Source of the DNA: Longispora albida DSM 44784
GTDB lineage: Bacteria > Actinomycetota > Actinomycetes > Mycobacteriales > Micromonosporaceae
Direction: 5' to 3'
Length of the DNA stretch: 64,000 bases
Assembly (NCBI RefSeq): GCF_000379825.1
Contig: NZ_KB903835.1
Span: 246,216 to 310,215, forward strand
In this document: piece by piece, positions 16,256 through 24,780 of the stretch
Numbering within the stretch: the stretch's first letter is position 1
Layout: each line of letters begins with the position of its first letter
Notes under the pieces: model-generated
Seen by the model: the letters and a program-made list of their open reading frames with translations, nothing else
What the model was told of the DNA's origin: nothing
Database searches by the model: none
Program-made: the position numbers and the translations under genes

Positions 16256-16855
16256 ATGAACAACCTGACCGTGAGCCGGGAGGCGCCGCAAGACGCCGAC
16301 CTCGTCACCGGGCCGCCCGAGCGGTTCGGTGAGCTGTTCGAGCGGTACGCGGCGTCACTCTTCGACTTCGCCGCCCGCCGGGTCGGCCGGGTTCTCGCCG
16401 AGGACCTGGTGTCGCAGACCTTCCTGGCGGCGTTCGCCCATCGGGGCAGATACGACGTGACCGCGCCGAGCGCCCGGCCCTGGCTGTACGGGATCCTGTC
16501 CAACCTGCTCCGCAGGCACCACCGGACCGAGGCGCGCGGCTGGCGTGCCCTGGCGAGGGCTGGCATGGATCCCGGCCCCGGTACCGAACCGCTGGCCGAG
16601 GCCGCCACCGGCCGGGTCCACGCCGAGCTGGCCGTGGGCCACCTCTCCGACGCGCTGGCCGCCATGCCGCGCAAGCAGCGTGAGCTCCTGCTGCTGCACG
16701 TCTGGGCCGGCCTGGACTATCCGGAACTGGCTTCGGCACTCGGCCTGTCGCCGGGCACGGTCCGTTCACGCCTGCACCGGGCCAAGGCCCGGCTGCGCGC
16801 GGCCCTGCCCAGCCACTTCGCACCCTCCACAGCCGACTCTGGAGACCTCTCATGA
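16256..16855 (+). CDS. ECF-type RNA polymerase sigma factor
   Basis: A 199-residue sigma-70 family protein of the ECF group. Region 2 spans about 25-95 (FGELFERYAASLFDFAARRVG, AEDLVSQTFLAAF, WLYGILSNLLRRHHR) and region 4 about 125-185 (AALPAMPRKQRE-like start, LDYPELASALGLSPGTVRSRLHRAKARLR). No region 3 is present. Its stop overlaps the next gene by four bases (ATGA), the usual layout for a sigma factor and its membrane partner. GGAACC at 16221-16226 could be an ECF-type -35 element for self-regulation, but no clear -10 is visible. Confidence 0.9.
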   Translation: MNNLTVSREAPQDADLVTGPPERFGELFERYAASLFDFAARRVGRVLAEDLVSQTFLAAFAHRGRYDVTAPSARPWLYGILSNLLRRHHRTEARGWRALARAGMDPGPGTEPLAEAATGRVHAELAVGHLSDALAAMPRKQRELLLLHVWAGLDYPELASALGLSPGTVRSRLHRAKARLRAALPSHFAPSTADSGDLS

Positions 16856-17889
16856 CCAAGAACGGAATGGAACTGCTCGCCGAGCTGCGTTCCGGCGAGG
16901 GCGACGCTTCGCCCGACACGATGGACCGCATGCGGCACGCAGTCCTCAACGGCACCGTGTACGCGGACGCCCGCAAGCTCTCCTTCACCCGACGTCGCCC
17001 GGTGCTGGCCGGCTCGCTGGCGACTGTCCTCGCGGCCGGCCTGATCGCCGGGGCCGTCGCCGTGACCGGTGGCTCCCACAGCCCCAGCCAGGACAACAGG
17101 CCAGGGGCAGCCGCACCGGCGGTACAGGTCACCGGCATCCAGCTCGCGGCGGCCACTGTCGCCAAGGGGACGCCGGTGGCTGTGCAGCCCGGCCAGTACG
17201 TGTACCGGAAGTCGCTCGGCAACAACGCGTTCACGACCAGCGGCGTTTCCGTCCGCGTCGAGAACCGGTACGAGATGTGGTTCGAGCCCCAGGGCATGAT
17301 CCTGGTCTGGGACAAGCGGACGGAAGGCATCAACCCGACCCCGCTCACGCCGGCCGACGCTGGCCCGGCCGAGGCGGCGGGCCTGCTCTCCAGGCCGCCG
17401 GGTTCGTCCACTCAGGACCTGCGGAACGACGAGTGGACGGTGCAGGAGCGGCAGGCTCTCGCCACCCAGGGCCCGAGCCTGGAACGGCCGACACCCGAGT
17501 TCCTGGCCGGCCTGCCGGTGAACCCCGACGAGCTGCTGGCCTTCCTCCGCCAGCAGCGGGCCGGGTCCTCGGACATCGCGGTCTTCGGCACGGTCGGCGC
17601 GCTGCTCCACACGCACGACGAGATCGTGCCGCCGCAGCTGCGCGGCGCGCTGTACCTGGTGCTGCCCAAGCTCGGCACGGTGACGCAGGTCGAGGGCTAC
17701 ACGCAGGTCGGCGGCCGGACCGGGATCGCGTTCCGGGTGACGCCGAACGGCGGCAAGGACCCGTCGGACCTGATCCTGGAGCCGGGGACGTACCGCTACA
17801 TCGGCAGCCGGAACAATCCGGGCCAGACGAAGGAGACCTGGACCGTGGTGACCGAAAGCAAGATCGTCAACGGGCTGCCGGGTCAGTAA
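16852..17889 (+). CDS. Membrane-anchored CU044_5270-like partner of the ECF sigma factor
   Basis: A 345-residue type II membrane protein. The cytoplasmic part (1-45, MTKNGMELLAELRSGEGDAS) is followed by one transmembrane helix (about 47-67) and a large extracytoplasmic domain (GQYVYRKSL, MWFEPQGMILVWDKRT) resembling the CU044_5270 family found next to actinobacterial ECF genes. It is too short at its N-terminus for a classic zinc anti-sigma domain, but position and four-base overlap with the sigma gene suggest it senses the envelope and controls that sigma factor. This role is inference. A strong terminator follows. Confidence 0.72.
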   Translation: MTKNGMELLAELRSGEGDASPDTMDRMRHAVLNGTVYADARKLSFTRRRPVLAGSLATVLAAGLIAGAVAVTGGSHSPSQDNRPGAAAPAVQVTGIQLAAATVAKGTPVAVQPGQYVYRKSLGNNAFTTSGVSVRVENRYEMWFEPQGMILVWDKRTEGINPTPLTPADAGPAEAAGLLSRPPGSSTQDLRNDEWTVQERQALATQGPSLERPTPEFLAGLPVNPDELLAFLRQQRAGSSDIAVFGTVGALLHTHDEIVPPQLRGALYLVLPKLGTVTQVEGYTQVGGRTGIAFRVTPNGGKDPSDLILEPGTYRYIGSRNNPGQTKETWTVVTESKIVNGLPGQ

Positions 17890-17906
17890 CCTCGGAGGAG
17901 TTGTAT

Positions 17907-17945
17907 CCCGGGGCTGGGCGCGCCGCCCGCGCGCCCAGCCCCGGG
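17907..17945. terminator. Strong bidirectional terminator
   Basis: A perfect 16-base-pair GC stem (17907-17922 with 17930-17945) and a 7-base loop, between the convergent sigma/partner operon and the aldo/keto reductase gene. It can serve both strands. Confidence 0.85.
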
Positions 17946-17999
17946 CTTGTTACCGGTGTGCCCAACCCGCCCGGAAGGGAACACCGGAACTCTGTGTGG

Positions 18000-18950
18000 T
18001 CACAGCGCGTTGAGCGCCGCGACCTCCTCGGCGGTCGGAGTCCAGGCTCCGGCCGCCACGTTCGCCTTGATCTGCTCCGGCCGGGTCGCCCCGGCGATCA
18101 CGGAGGACACGGCAGGCTGGGCGGCCAGCCCGCCGATCGCCACGTCGAGCATGCTCGCGCCGCGCTCGGCGGCGAAGGTCGCGATCCTGCTGATCAGGTC
18201 CCAGTTGGCGTTGTCGTGGACGTGCCGCCGGTTGGCCAGCCTGGTACCGGCGGCGGGCTCAGCGTCCCGCGCGTACTTGCCGGTCAGCAGCCCGGAGGCC
18301 AGCGGGAAGAACGGCAGGATGCCCACGCCGAACTCGGTGCACGCCGGGGCCAGCTCGGCCTCGGCCGACCGGTTGAGCAGCGAGTACTCGTTCTGCGCGC
18401 TGACGAACCTCGCGCCACCCGAGCCCCGGGCCACGTACTCGGCCTCTGCGACCTGCCAGCCGGCGAAGTTCGAGCTGCCGATGTAGCGGACCTTGCCCTC
18501 GTCCACGAGCTCGTTCAGCGCCGCGAGGGTCTCCTCGATCGGCGTGATCCCGTCCGGCTCGTGGTACTGGTACAGGTCGATCCAGTCCGTCCGCAGCCGC
18601 CGCAGCGAGGCCTCGACCGCGAGCCTGATGTACCGGCGGGAGCCACGCGCGCCCCAGTCGGGCCCGTTCGCGCCGCCCATGTCCATGCCGAACTTGGTGG
18701 CGAGCACGATGTCGTCCCGCCGCTTGCCCAGCACCTCGCCGAGCAGGGTCTCGGACGTGCCCTGCCCGCCGTAGATGTCGGCGATGTCGAAGAGCGTGAT
18801 GCCAGCCTCGATGGCGGCGTCGACGACGGCCCGGGTGCCTTCCAGGCTCTCGGTCGCCGAGCCGGTCCGGCCGAAGTTGTTGCAGCCGAGGCCGACGACG
18901 GAGACCATCAGCCCTGATCTGCCCAGAGTTCTGTACTTCATCTCAGTCAC
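18000..18950 (-). CDS. Aldo/keto reductase
   Basis: A 316-residue NADPH-dependent oxidoreductase of the AKR superfamily. The catalytic tetrad is visible: Asp in LFDIAD, Tyr in DIYGG, Lys in ATKFG and His in YQYHEPD. The C-terminal cofactor loop reads SSVIAGATRPEQIKAN. The substrate is not known. The GTG at 18950 overlaps the stop of the upstream cysteine-desulfurase-like gene (GTGA), which argues for it; ATG 18941 (MKYRTLG) is an alternative. It is the second gene of the SAM-IV-controlled operon, so a role tied to sulfur or methionine metabolism is possible. Confidence 0.9.
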   Translation of the reverse strand: MTEMKYRTLGRSGLMVSVVGLGCNNFGRTGSATESLEGTRAVVDAAIEAGITLFDIADIYGGQGTSETLLGEVLGKRRDDIVLATKFGMDMGGANGPDWGARGSRRYIRLAVEASLRRLRTDWIDLYQYHEPDGITPIEETLAALNELVDEGKVRYIGSSNFAGWQVAEAEYVARGSGGARFVSAQNEYSLLNRSAEAELAPACTEFGVGILPFFPLASGLLTGKYARDAEPAAGTRLANRRHVHDNANWDLISRIATFAAERGASMLDVAIGGLAAQPAVSSVIAGATRPEQIKANVAAGAWTPTAEEVAALNAL

Positions 18951-20191
18951 ACCAGCGACCGTAGCGCGTTGATCAAGCGGTCCACGTGCTCGGCGGTGCT
19001 GCCCAGGCCGAGGCTGGCCCGGACGGCCGTCTGCGGTCCGGAGCAGTCCGCGGCCCGCTCGCCGATCAGCCGGCGGGTCAGCGGGTGGGCGCAGAACAGT
19101 CCATCCCGGACGCCGATGCCGTGCTCGGTGGCGAGCTTGGCCGCGACCTGCGAGGACGCGTACCCGTCGACGGTGAAGGCCACCACGCCGATCCGGGGGT
19201 GGTCCGGGCCGAAGATGGTCAGCTCGCGGACGTACGGGAGCGCGCGGATGCCCTCCAGCAGCCGGGCGGTCAGCGACTCCTCCTCGGCCTCGACGACGTC
19301 GCGGTCGGCGGTGGCGAGCGCGTCGCACACTGCGGCCAGCGCCACGGCGCCCAGCAGGTTCGGGGTGCCGCCCTCGTGCCGGGCCGAGCCGGTCGACCAG
19401 CGGATGTCGTGCGTGGCGTCGCCGACGTGGGCACTCGCGCCGCCACCGGCCAGGTACGGCTCGGCGGCGTCCAGCCAGTCGGCCCGGCCGGCCAGCACCC
19501 CGGCACCGAAGGGCGCGTAGAGCTTGTGGCCGGACAGCACGACGTAGTCGAGGTCGAGGGCCGCGATGTCGACCCTCCGGTGTGGAGCGAGCTGCGCGGC
19601 GTCCACGCAGATCCGTGCGCCGTAGAGGTGCGCGGCGGCGGCGAGCTGCTCGATCGGCCACAGCTCGCCGGTCACGTTGGACGCGCCGGTCACCGAGAGC
19701 AGCAGTGGCTCCTCCGGGCCGGAGCGGCGGAGTTCGCGGAGGGCGGCGTGCACGGCTGTGATGGCGGCGGCGGGGGATGCCGGTACCGGCAGGCGGACCG
19801 CGCGCTGCCAGGGCAGCAGGTTGGCGTGGTGTTCCGTGGCGAACGTGACCACGGTGGTGTCGGCGGGGAGCGCGTGGGCGAGCAGGTTCAGCGCGTCGGT
19901 CGTGTTGCGCGTGAAGATCAGGGCATCGTCGGTACGGCAGCCGAGGAAGTCCCGCAGCGACTCACGAGCCTGCTCGTAGCGCTTGGTACAGAGCTGGGAG
20001 AGCTGCCCGGCCCCGCGGTGCACGCTCGCGTAGTGCGGCAGCAGCTCGTTCACGGCGCGGGCCGCGGCCTCGGCGCACGGTGCGGTGGCGGCGTAGTCGA
20101 GGTTGACGTACGGGACCTCCCGGCCGTCGGCGAGCCTGACGGTCACGTCGGAGCCGAGTACGGCGAGATCTGTGCTCAGCAGCGCTGACAC
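18947..20191 (-). CDS. Cysteine-desulfurase-like class V aminotransferase
   Basis: A 414-residue fold-type I PLP enzyme. The PLP lysine is in VLSGHKLYAPFG (near 225); the cofactor Asp lies in ICVDAAQLAPHRRVD; N-terminal NLDYAATAP matches the NifS/SufS NxDxAAT(S/A)P signature. A Cys in GLFCAHPL near 360 lies where class II desulfurases carry their catalytic loop. GTG 20191 is preferred because GGGGG lies just upstream; the longer frame from TTG 20203 has no ribosome site. It is preceded by a SAM-IV riboswitch, so it probably handles sulfur amino acids and is switched off when SAM is high. Confidence 0.85.
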   Translation of the reverse strand: MSALLSTDLAVLGSDVTVRLADGREVPYVNLDYAATAPCAEAAARAVNELLPHYASVHRGAGQLSQLCTKRYEQARESLRDFLGCRTDDALIFTRNTTDALNLLAHALPADTTVVTFATEHHANLLPWQRAVRLPVPASPAAAITAVHAALRELRRSGPEEPLLLSVTGASNVTGELWPIEQLAAAAHLYGARICVDAAQLAPHRRVDIAALDLDYVVLSGHKLYAPFGAGVLAGRADWLDAAEPYLAGGGASAHVGDATHDIRWSTGSARHEGGTPNLLGAVALAAVCDALATADRDVVEAEEESLTARLLEGIRALPYVRELTIFGPDHPRIGVVAFTVDGYASSQVAAKLATEHGIGVRDGLFCAHPLTRRLIGERAADCSGPQTAVRASLGLGSTAEHVDRLINALRSLV

Positions 20192-20207
20192 GGGTACCCC
20201 CAAAGAA

Positions 20208-20318
20208 GTCCGCTCTTGCCCGGCGGCTCTCGCCGGACCTGGTCTTCACCCGGGGCACCCCACCGCGGAGGAGGGTTGCCGGCCAGCGAGCCGGGGCTTG
20301 TCGCTGGCACTCATGACC
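20208..20318 (-). promoter_or_regulatory. SAM-IV riboswitch
   Basis: On the minus strand the region runs GGTCATGAGTGCCAGCG, AAGCCCCGGC, GCTGGCCGGCAACCCTCC, CCGCGGTGGGGTGCCCCGGG, TGAAGACC, then the pseudoknot-forming GCCGCCGGGCAAGAGCG. These are the conserved blocks of the SAM-IV class known from Actinomycetales, including the closing pair GGTC/GACC. It ends about 17 bases before the cysteine-desulfurase-like gene and should repress it when S-adenosylmethionine is abundant. Confidence 0.9.
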
Positions 20319-20349
20319 TGTGGAGCAGGCTAGCGCATAAGCTCGTGGC

Positions 20350-21738
20350 ATGGCAGAGCTCCCACCGAGTGAGGTCCGTTACTCTCCGGAGAGTCACTCT
20401 CCCGAGGGCGGCTCCTTCGTCGCGCCCGCGGTGAAACGGTTCGACTGGAAACGGTTCGTCGTCGTGTGCGGCGCGATCGTCGTCATCGCCGCGTGCGGGA
20501 TCGGGATGCTGGCCTTCCTCGGTTTCGGCTACGGCCCGGTGCCGACCCTGATCGGCCTGGCCGCCGCGATCCTGCCCGTGCCGGTGCTGGTCTCGGCCTT
20601 CCTCTGGCTCGACCGCTACGAGCCGGAGCCGTGGAAGTACCTGATCTTCTGCTTCGGCTGGGGCTCGTGTGTCGCCACGGCGCTGGCCCTCGCGGTGAAC
20701 ACCGGGGCCTCGGTCGCGTTCAACGTGGCCGGTGCCTCCGACAGTCACGTGGCGACGCTGGTCGCTCCGTTCATCGAGGAGCTGGGCAAGGCGATCGGCC
20801 CGGCGCTGCTGTTCTTCTTCCGCCGCAAGGCCTTCTCCGGCCCCGTCGACGGCATCGTCTACTTCGGACTGTCGGCCGTCGGCTTCGCCATGATGGAGAA
20901 CATCCTCTACATGGGCCGCGTCTACATCCAGGGCTCTGACCAGTCGGGTCTGGCGTCCGTGGGCGTGCTCAGCGTCTTCATGCTGTTCATCGTGCGGGTC
21001 GTGCTCTCCGGTTTCGCCCACCCGCTGTTCACGTCGATGACAGGAATAGCTTTCGGGTACGCCGCGCGCAACGCCTCCAAGGGCGCCCGCACGTTCCTGC
21101 CGCTGTGCGGGCTGATGCTCGCGATGATGCTGCACGGCTCGTGGAACCTGATCGCGACGCTCGCCCAGTTCGAGGGGCTGGTGATCCTCTACGGGTACTT
21201 CGCCTTCATGATGCCGGTGTTCTTCGGTGTCGTCGGGTTCGCGCTGTGGCTGCGGGCCCAGGACGGCCGGATCGCGGGCCGGGTGCTCCCGGTGTACGTG
21301 AAGGCCGCGTGGATGAGCCCGCCGGAGGTCGCCTCGCTCGTGACCCTGGGCCGCCGGCTGACCGCCCGGTACTGGGCGCGCCAGTTCGCTGGCCCCGAGG
21401 GCGCGCGGGCGATGAGCGGGTACCAGGCGACGGCCACCAAGCTCGCCCTGCTCAGGGACGCGGCCGAGCGGGGGATCGTCCCGGCGGACTTCGCGGCCGA
21501 GGAGCTGCGGCTGCTGCACGAGCTGGCCGGGTACCGTGCCGTGTTCACCGGGCGCGATCCGCGTACGCCACAGGGCATGTGGACCGGCTCCGTCTACCGG
21601 CTCGTGTTCCCGGACCGGTCGGTGCGGGAGGTCGCGGCGCCCGAGAGCCCGGTCGTGCCCATGCCGCTGGCCCCGCCTCCGCCGCCCCCGCCGATGCCCT
21701 ACGGGTACGGCTACGGGTACGGCGGCCCGCGGGGCTGA
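20350..21738 (+). CDS. PrsW-like intramembrane metalloprotease
   Basis: A 462-residue polytopic membrane protein with about eight helices between residues 35 and 310. The PrsW signatures are present: the glutamate pair in APFIEELGKA, MENILY after it, and two histidine sites, SGFAHPLFTSM and MLHGSWN. PrsW of Bacillus cleaves an anti-sigma factor; targets here are unknown, although the ECF partner at 16852 is nearby. The C-terminal 130 residues are cytoplasmic and end in a proline run and a YGYGYGYGG tail. ATG 20350 follows TAAGCT by six bases, so a leaderless message is possible. Confidence 0.85.
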   Translation: MAELPPSEVRYSPESHSPEGGSFVAPAVKRFDWKRFVVVCGAIVVIAACGIGMLAFLGFGYGPVPTLIGLAAAILPVPVLVSAFLWLDRYEPEPWKYLIFCFGWGSCVATALALAVNTGASVAFNVAGASDSHVATLVAPFIEELGKAIGPALLFFFRRKAFSGPVDGIVYFGLSAVGFAMMENILYMGRVYIQGSDQSGLASVGVLSVFMLFIVRVVLSGFAHPLFTSMTGIAFGYAARNASKGARTFLPLCGLMLAMMLHGSWNLIATLAQFEGLVILYGYFAFMMPVFFGVVGFALWLRAQDGRIAGRVLPVYVKAAWMSPPEVASLVTLGRRLTARYWARQFAGPEGARAMSGYQATATKLALLRDAAERGIVPADFAAEELRLLHELAGYRAVFTGRDPRTPQGMWTGSVYRLVFPDRSVREVAAPESPVVPMPLAPPPPPPPMPYGYGYGYGGPRG

Positions 21739-21747
21739 CGTCCGCCC

Positions 21748-22701
21748 ATGTCGGCGCACCAGGTGCTCGCGTTCCTCGAACTGCTCCAGAGCTCGCCGGG
21801 GCTGGGTGGGACGGCGCTGGCCGCCCGGCTGGAGGTCGACCCGCGGACCATCCGCCGGTACGCCGACCAGCTCCGCGACCTCGGCATCCCGGTCGAGGCG
21901 GCGAGGGGGCGGTACGGCGGGTACCGGCTGCGGCCCGGGTACAAGATCCCGCCCTTGATGTTCTCCGAAGCGGAAGCGACAGCGGTCGTGACGGGCCTGC
22001 TCGCCGCGCGGCAGCTGGGCCTCGCGGCCGGTGACGCGGAGTCGGCGCTGGGCAAGGTGCAGCGTGTCCTCCCGGTCGCGTTGCGGGAGTCGACCCGCGC
22101 GGTCGCCGACACGCTGGCCTTCACCCTGCCCTCGGTATCGGCCGCTGCCCCGCCCGACGCCGGCGTGCTCCTCACGCTCGCCTCAGCCGCCCGCGAACAC
22201 CGTCGCGTCCGCCTCGGCTACGTCTCCTGGAACGGTACGGAGACGGAGCGCGAGCTGGACCCGTACGGCATGGTGTTCCACTCCGGACGGTGGTACGCGG
22301 CAGGCTTCGACCACCGCAGCGGCGAGGTCCGGACCTTCCGCATCGACCGCGTCGTGTCGGCCCGGCTGGCCCCGGACGCCTTCAAACCGGTCGAGTTCGA
22401 CACCGTCCAGCACGTGACATCCTCGCTGGCCAAAGTCCCGTACCAGCACGCCGTCACGGTCCGGTTCGGAGTACCGGCCGAGGTCGCACACGCCCGCGTC
22501 CCAGCCACGGTCGGCACCCTCACGCCGGACGGCGACGGCGTGATCCTCACGGCGCGCGCGGAACGGCTCGACGGCATGGCGCAGATGATCGCCGGGCTCG
22601 GCTGGCCCTTCGAGATCCGCGAACCGGACGCGCTGCGAGCCGCCGTCCGCGACCTGGCGGCCCGCCTCCTGACCGGAATCGGCGAAGCACCACAGCGCTA
22701 G
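21748..22701 (+). CDS. WYL-domain HTH transcriptional regulator
   Basis: A 317-residue regulator of the PafB/DeoR-like type. Residues 1-60 hold the helix-turn-helix (GGTALAARLEVDPRTIRRYADQ with LGIPVEAARGRYGGYRL as the wing). The WYL domain starts near 145: VRLGYVSWNGTETEREL then GRWYAAGFDHRSGEVRTFRIDR, the ligand-binding core. A WCX-like C-terminal domain follows (VTVRFGVPAEV). It starts nine bases after the PrsW stop. The convergent alpha/beta hydrolase ends just downstream, separated by a shared hairpin. The target genes are unknown. Confidence 0.9.
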   Translation: MSAHQVLAFLELLQSSPGLGGTALAARLEVDPRTIRRYADQLRDLGIPVEAARGRYGGYRLRPGYKIPPLMFSEAEATAVVTGLLAARQLGLAAGDAESALGKVQRVLPVALRESTRAVADTLAFTLPSVSAAAPPDAGVLLTLASAAREHRRVRLGYVSWNGTETERELDPYGMVFHSGRWYAAGFDHRSGEVRTFRIDRVVSARLAPDAFKPVEFDTVQHVTSSLAKVPYQHAVTVRFGVPAEVAHARVPATVGTLTPDGDGVILTARAERLDGMAQMIAGLGWPFEIREPDALRAAVRDLAARLLTGIGEAPQR

Positions 22702-22715
22702 CTGTGGTGCTTCGC
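22682..22715. terminator. Bidirectional terminator between the WYL regulator and the hydrolase
   Basis: A perfect 14-base-pair stem (22682-22695 with 22702-22715) and a 6-base loop. The last codons and TAG of the WYL regulator lie in the left arm and loop, and the convergent hydrolase gene ends ten bases beyond the right arm. Confidence 0.8.
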
Positions 22716-22724
22716 GATGTCCTG

Positions 22725-23420
22725 CTAGCTCAGCTTGGCTAGCAGGTCCGCCAGGTCGTCCGGGCGGGAGAACATCGGCCAGTGGCCGGTCGGCAGCTCG
22801 TGGATCGTCCACTCCGGCCCGAGGACGGTGGCGAAGAGCGGGTTGCCCGCCTCGGCCAGTTCCTTGATCAGGGGCAGCGGGATCGAGCAGGCGACCAGGT
22901 CACACGGCATCGCGCCGCGACCGGGGCCCGGCAGCTCCAGCGGGTCGGTCATCGCGCGCCACGGCAGCGCGACAGCCTTCTCGCGGAACTCCGCCAGCAT
23001 CTCCTCGTCGAGCCCTTCGAGGCTGTTGCCCATCGCCGCGACGGTGTCCCAGTCCGGCAGCGGGTACATCCCGTCCACGACCAGCTGCTCCATCGCCGCC
23101 CGGCCCTCCGGCCCGGCGAAGTCGGCGGCCGCCATCCCGGCCGGGAGCGGAGCGCTCTCCACGAACACCAGCCGGCTGATCCGCTCCGGGATCCGGTCGG
23201 CAGCGCCCGTGACCGGGGTGCCGCCGTAGCTCTGGCCGACGAGGACGACGTCCTCGCGGTCACCGATCGCCTCGATGACCGACGCGATGTGGTCGTTCAG
23301 GGACTCGCCGGTCAGGGTCACGCCGATCGCTTCGTGGCCGCCAGCGCGCAGCTTGTCCGCGACCTTGTCCCATGCCCAGCCGCCGAGCCATCCACCAGGT
23401 ACCAGCACGTATGTCGTCAT
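22725..23420 (-). CDS. Alpha/beta hydrolase (salicylate-esterase-like)
   Basis: A 231-residue single-domain hydrolase. TYVLVPGGWLGGWAWDKVAD gives the first strand and oxyanion loop, the nucleophile Ser is in VLVGQSYGG (near 80), and the His is in LPTGHWPMF near the end. Size and motifs match small esterases of the MES/EstC type that often detoxify aryl esters. Transcription probably starts in the 48 bases upstream, where a 25-base TetR-like palindrome lies (23439-23463). There is no TetR gene beside it. Confidence 0.85.
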   Translation of the reverse strand: MTTYVLVPGGWLGGWAWDKVADKLRAGGHEAIGVTLTGESLNDHIASVIEAIGDREDVVLVGQSYGGTPVTGAADRIPERISRLVFVESAPLPAGMAAADFAGPEGRAAMEQLVVDGMYPLPDWDTVAAMGNSLEGLDEEMLAEFREKAVALPWRAMTDPLELPGPGRGAMPCDLVACSIPLPLIKELAEAGNPLFATVLGPEWTIHELPTGHWPMFSRPDDLADLLAKLS

Positions 23421-23438
23421 GGGAAAAGCGTATGAGCT

Positions 23439-23463
23439 TATGCGGACAGATAGCGTCCGGATA
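23439..23463. promoter_or_regulatory. TetR-like operator upstream of the hydrolase
   Basis: TATGCGGAC and GTCCGGATA face each other across seven bases; 8 of 9 positions in the arms are complementary. The site lies 19 to 43 bases before the ATG of the hydrolase, where a repressor would block transcription. Assignment to the TetR family is by symmetry and spacing only. Confidence 0.6.
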
Positions 23464-23468
23464 AAAAC

Positions 23469-24695
23469 TTAACTGGTATCGGACTGCGCGGCCTCGGTCG
23501 GCACGACGTTGCGCCCGATGACGTAGCGGATGCCCGTGTTCAGGGTCGCGACCAGCGGCACGGCCACCAGCGCGCCGACGATCCCGGCGAGGACCAGGCC
23601 AGCCCCGATCGCCACGATCACGGCCAGCGGATGGATCGCCACAGCCTTACCCATGATCAACGGCTGGAGGACGTGCCCCTCGAGCTGCTGCACCGCGATC
23701 ACGGCCGCGAAGACCAGCAGCGCCGTCACCGGGCCCTTGATCACGAACGCGACCAGCACCGCGACGGCCCCGGTCACGGTGGCACCGATGATCGGGATGA
23801 ACGCGCCGAGGAAGACGAGCGCGCCGAGCGGCAGGGCGAACTGGGTGACGCCCAGCAGGTACACGGACAGGCCGATGCCGACCGCGTCGATGAAGGCGAC
23901 CAGGACGGTGGCCCGGACGTACGCGACGAGCGTCCGCCACGCCGCGTGCCCTGCGCCGCCCAGCGACTCGCGGGCCTTCACCGGGAACAGCCCGACCAGG
24001 AACGCCCAGATCCGCTGCCCGTCCCGCAGGAAGAAGAACGTGACGAACAGCACCAGCAGCATCCCGGTCAGCACGTGCGCCGTCGTGACGAACGTGGAGA
24101 CCGCGCTGTCGGTGATGTTGGCCTTGTTGCCGACCAGCCAGTCACGCATGGTGTCCAGCACCTGGTTGAGCTGGTGGTCGGACATCTTGAGCGGCCCGTT
24201 CTTCAGGTACTCCTGAATCCGCTCGATGCCCTCGGCCGCCTTCTTCGACAGCACCGGGATCCCGGCGACGAACTCCCGGATCACAGCGGTCAGCACGCCG
24301 GCGATGGCCGCGATGCCGCAGATCAGGACGATCGCCGTCGCCAGCGACCCCGGCACCCGCAGCCGCCGCAGCCAGCCGACGGCCGGGCTGAGCAGCGCGG
24401 ACAGCAGCAGCGCCACGATCAGCGGGATGACCACGGCCGACAGCAGCCCGATCATGTACAGGATGAAGTACGCCGCTGCCCCGATCACCAGCAGGCGCCA
24501 GGCCCACGCGGCGGCGACCCGCACCCCGCGCGGCACGTCGTGCTCCGGGTCCGGATCGGGATCCGGCACGGCATCCGGCTCCGGCTGCGGGGCCGGAGGC
24601 GGAGTGAATTCCTGGTCGCGGCGCTCGGCCGCGGCCCTGACGGGTGCGCGGACGGCCTCCCACGCGTTGCGAGCGCGCACGCCGAACCGCCTCAT
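23469..24695 (-). CDS. AI-2E family transporter (PerM-like)
   Basis: A 408-residue membrane protein. After a charged, proline- and Asp-rich cytoplasmic tail (residues 1-60) come about eight helices in the PerM/AI-2E layout, including VVIPLIVALLLSALLSPAV, the amphipathic loop GIERIQEYLKNG and the C-terminal VAIHPLAVIVAIGAGLVLAG with its conserved PLxV pattern. Family members export autoinducer-2 or other small molecules or act as Na+/H+ antiporters; the substrate is not known. ATG 24695 (MRRFGVR) is chosen; ATG 24743 is in frame but adds a Pro/Gly stretch. It is divergent from the GroES-like gene. Confidence 0.82.
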   Translation of the reverse strand: MRRFGVRARNAWEAVRAPVRAAAERRDQEFTPPPAPQPEPDAVPDPDPDPEHDVPRGVRVAAAWAWRLLVIGAAAYFILYMIGLLSAVVIPLIVALLLSALLSPAVGWLRRLRVPGSLATAIVLICGIAAIAGVLTAVIREFVAGIPVLSKKAAEGIERIQEYLKNGPLKMSDHQLNQVLDTMRDWLVGNKANITDSAVSTFVTTAHVLTGMLLVLFVTFFFLRDGQRIWAFLVGLFPVKARESLGGAGHAAWRTLVAYVRATVLVAFIDAVGIGLSVYLLGVTQFALPLGALVFLGAFIPIIGATVTGAVAVLVAFVIKGPVTALLVFAAVIAVQQLEGHVLQPLIMGKAVAIHPLAVIVAIGAGLVLAGIVGALVAVPLVATLNTGIRYVIGRNVVPTEAAQSDTS

Positions 24696-24780
24696 CCTGG
24701 TCAGTGGGCACCCCCCGGGTCCATCGAGCCTGAACACCACCATAGTCGCGCTCGCAAGGGGCCAGGTAGCGTGAATAGGC

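Noticed and set aside
18950..19661. Upstream extension of the aldo/keto reductase frame
   Set aside because: It overlaps the cysteine-desulfurase-like gene in another frame and has no family-like sequence; the start at 18950 overlaps the upstream stop as expected in an operon.
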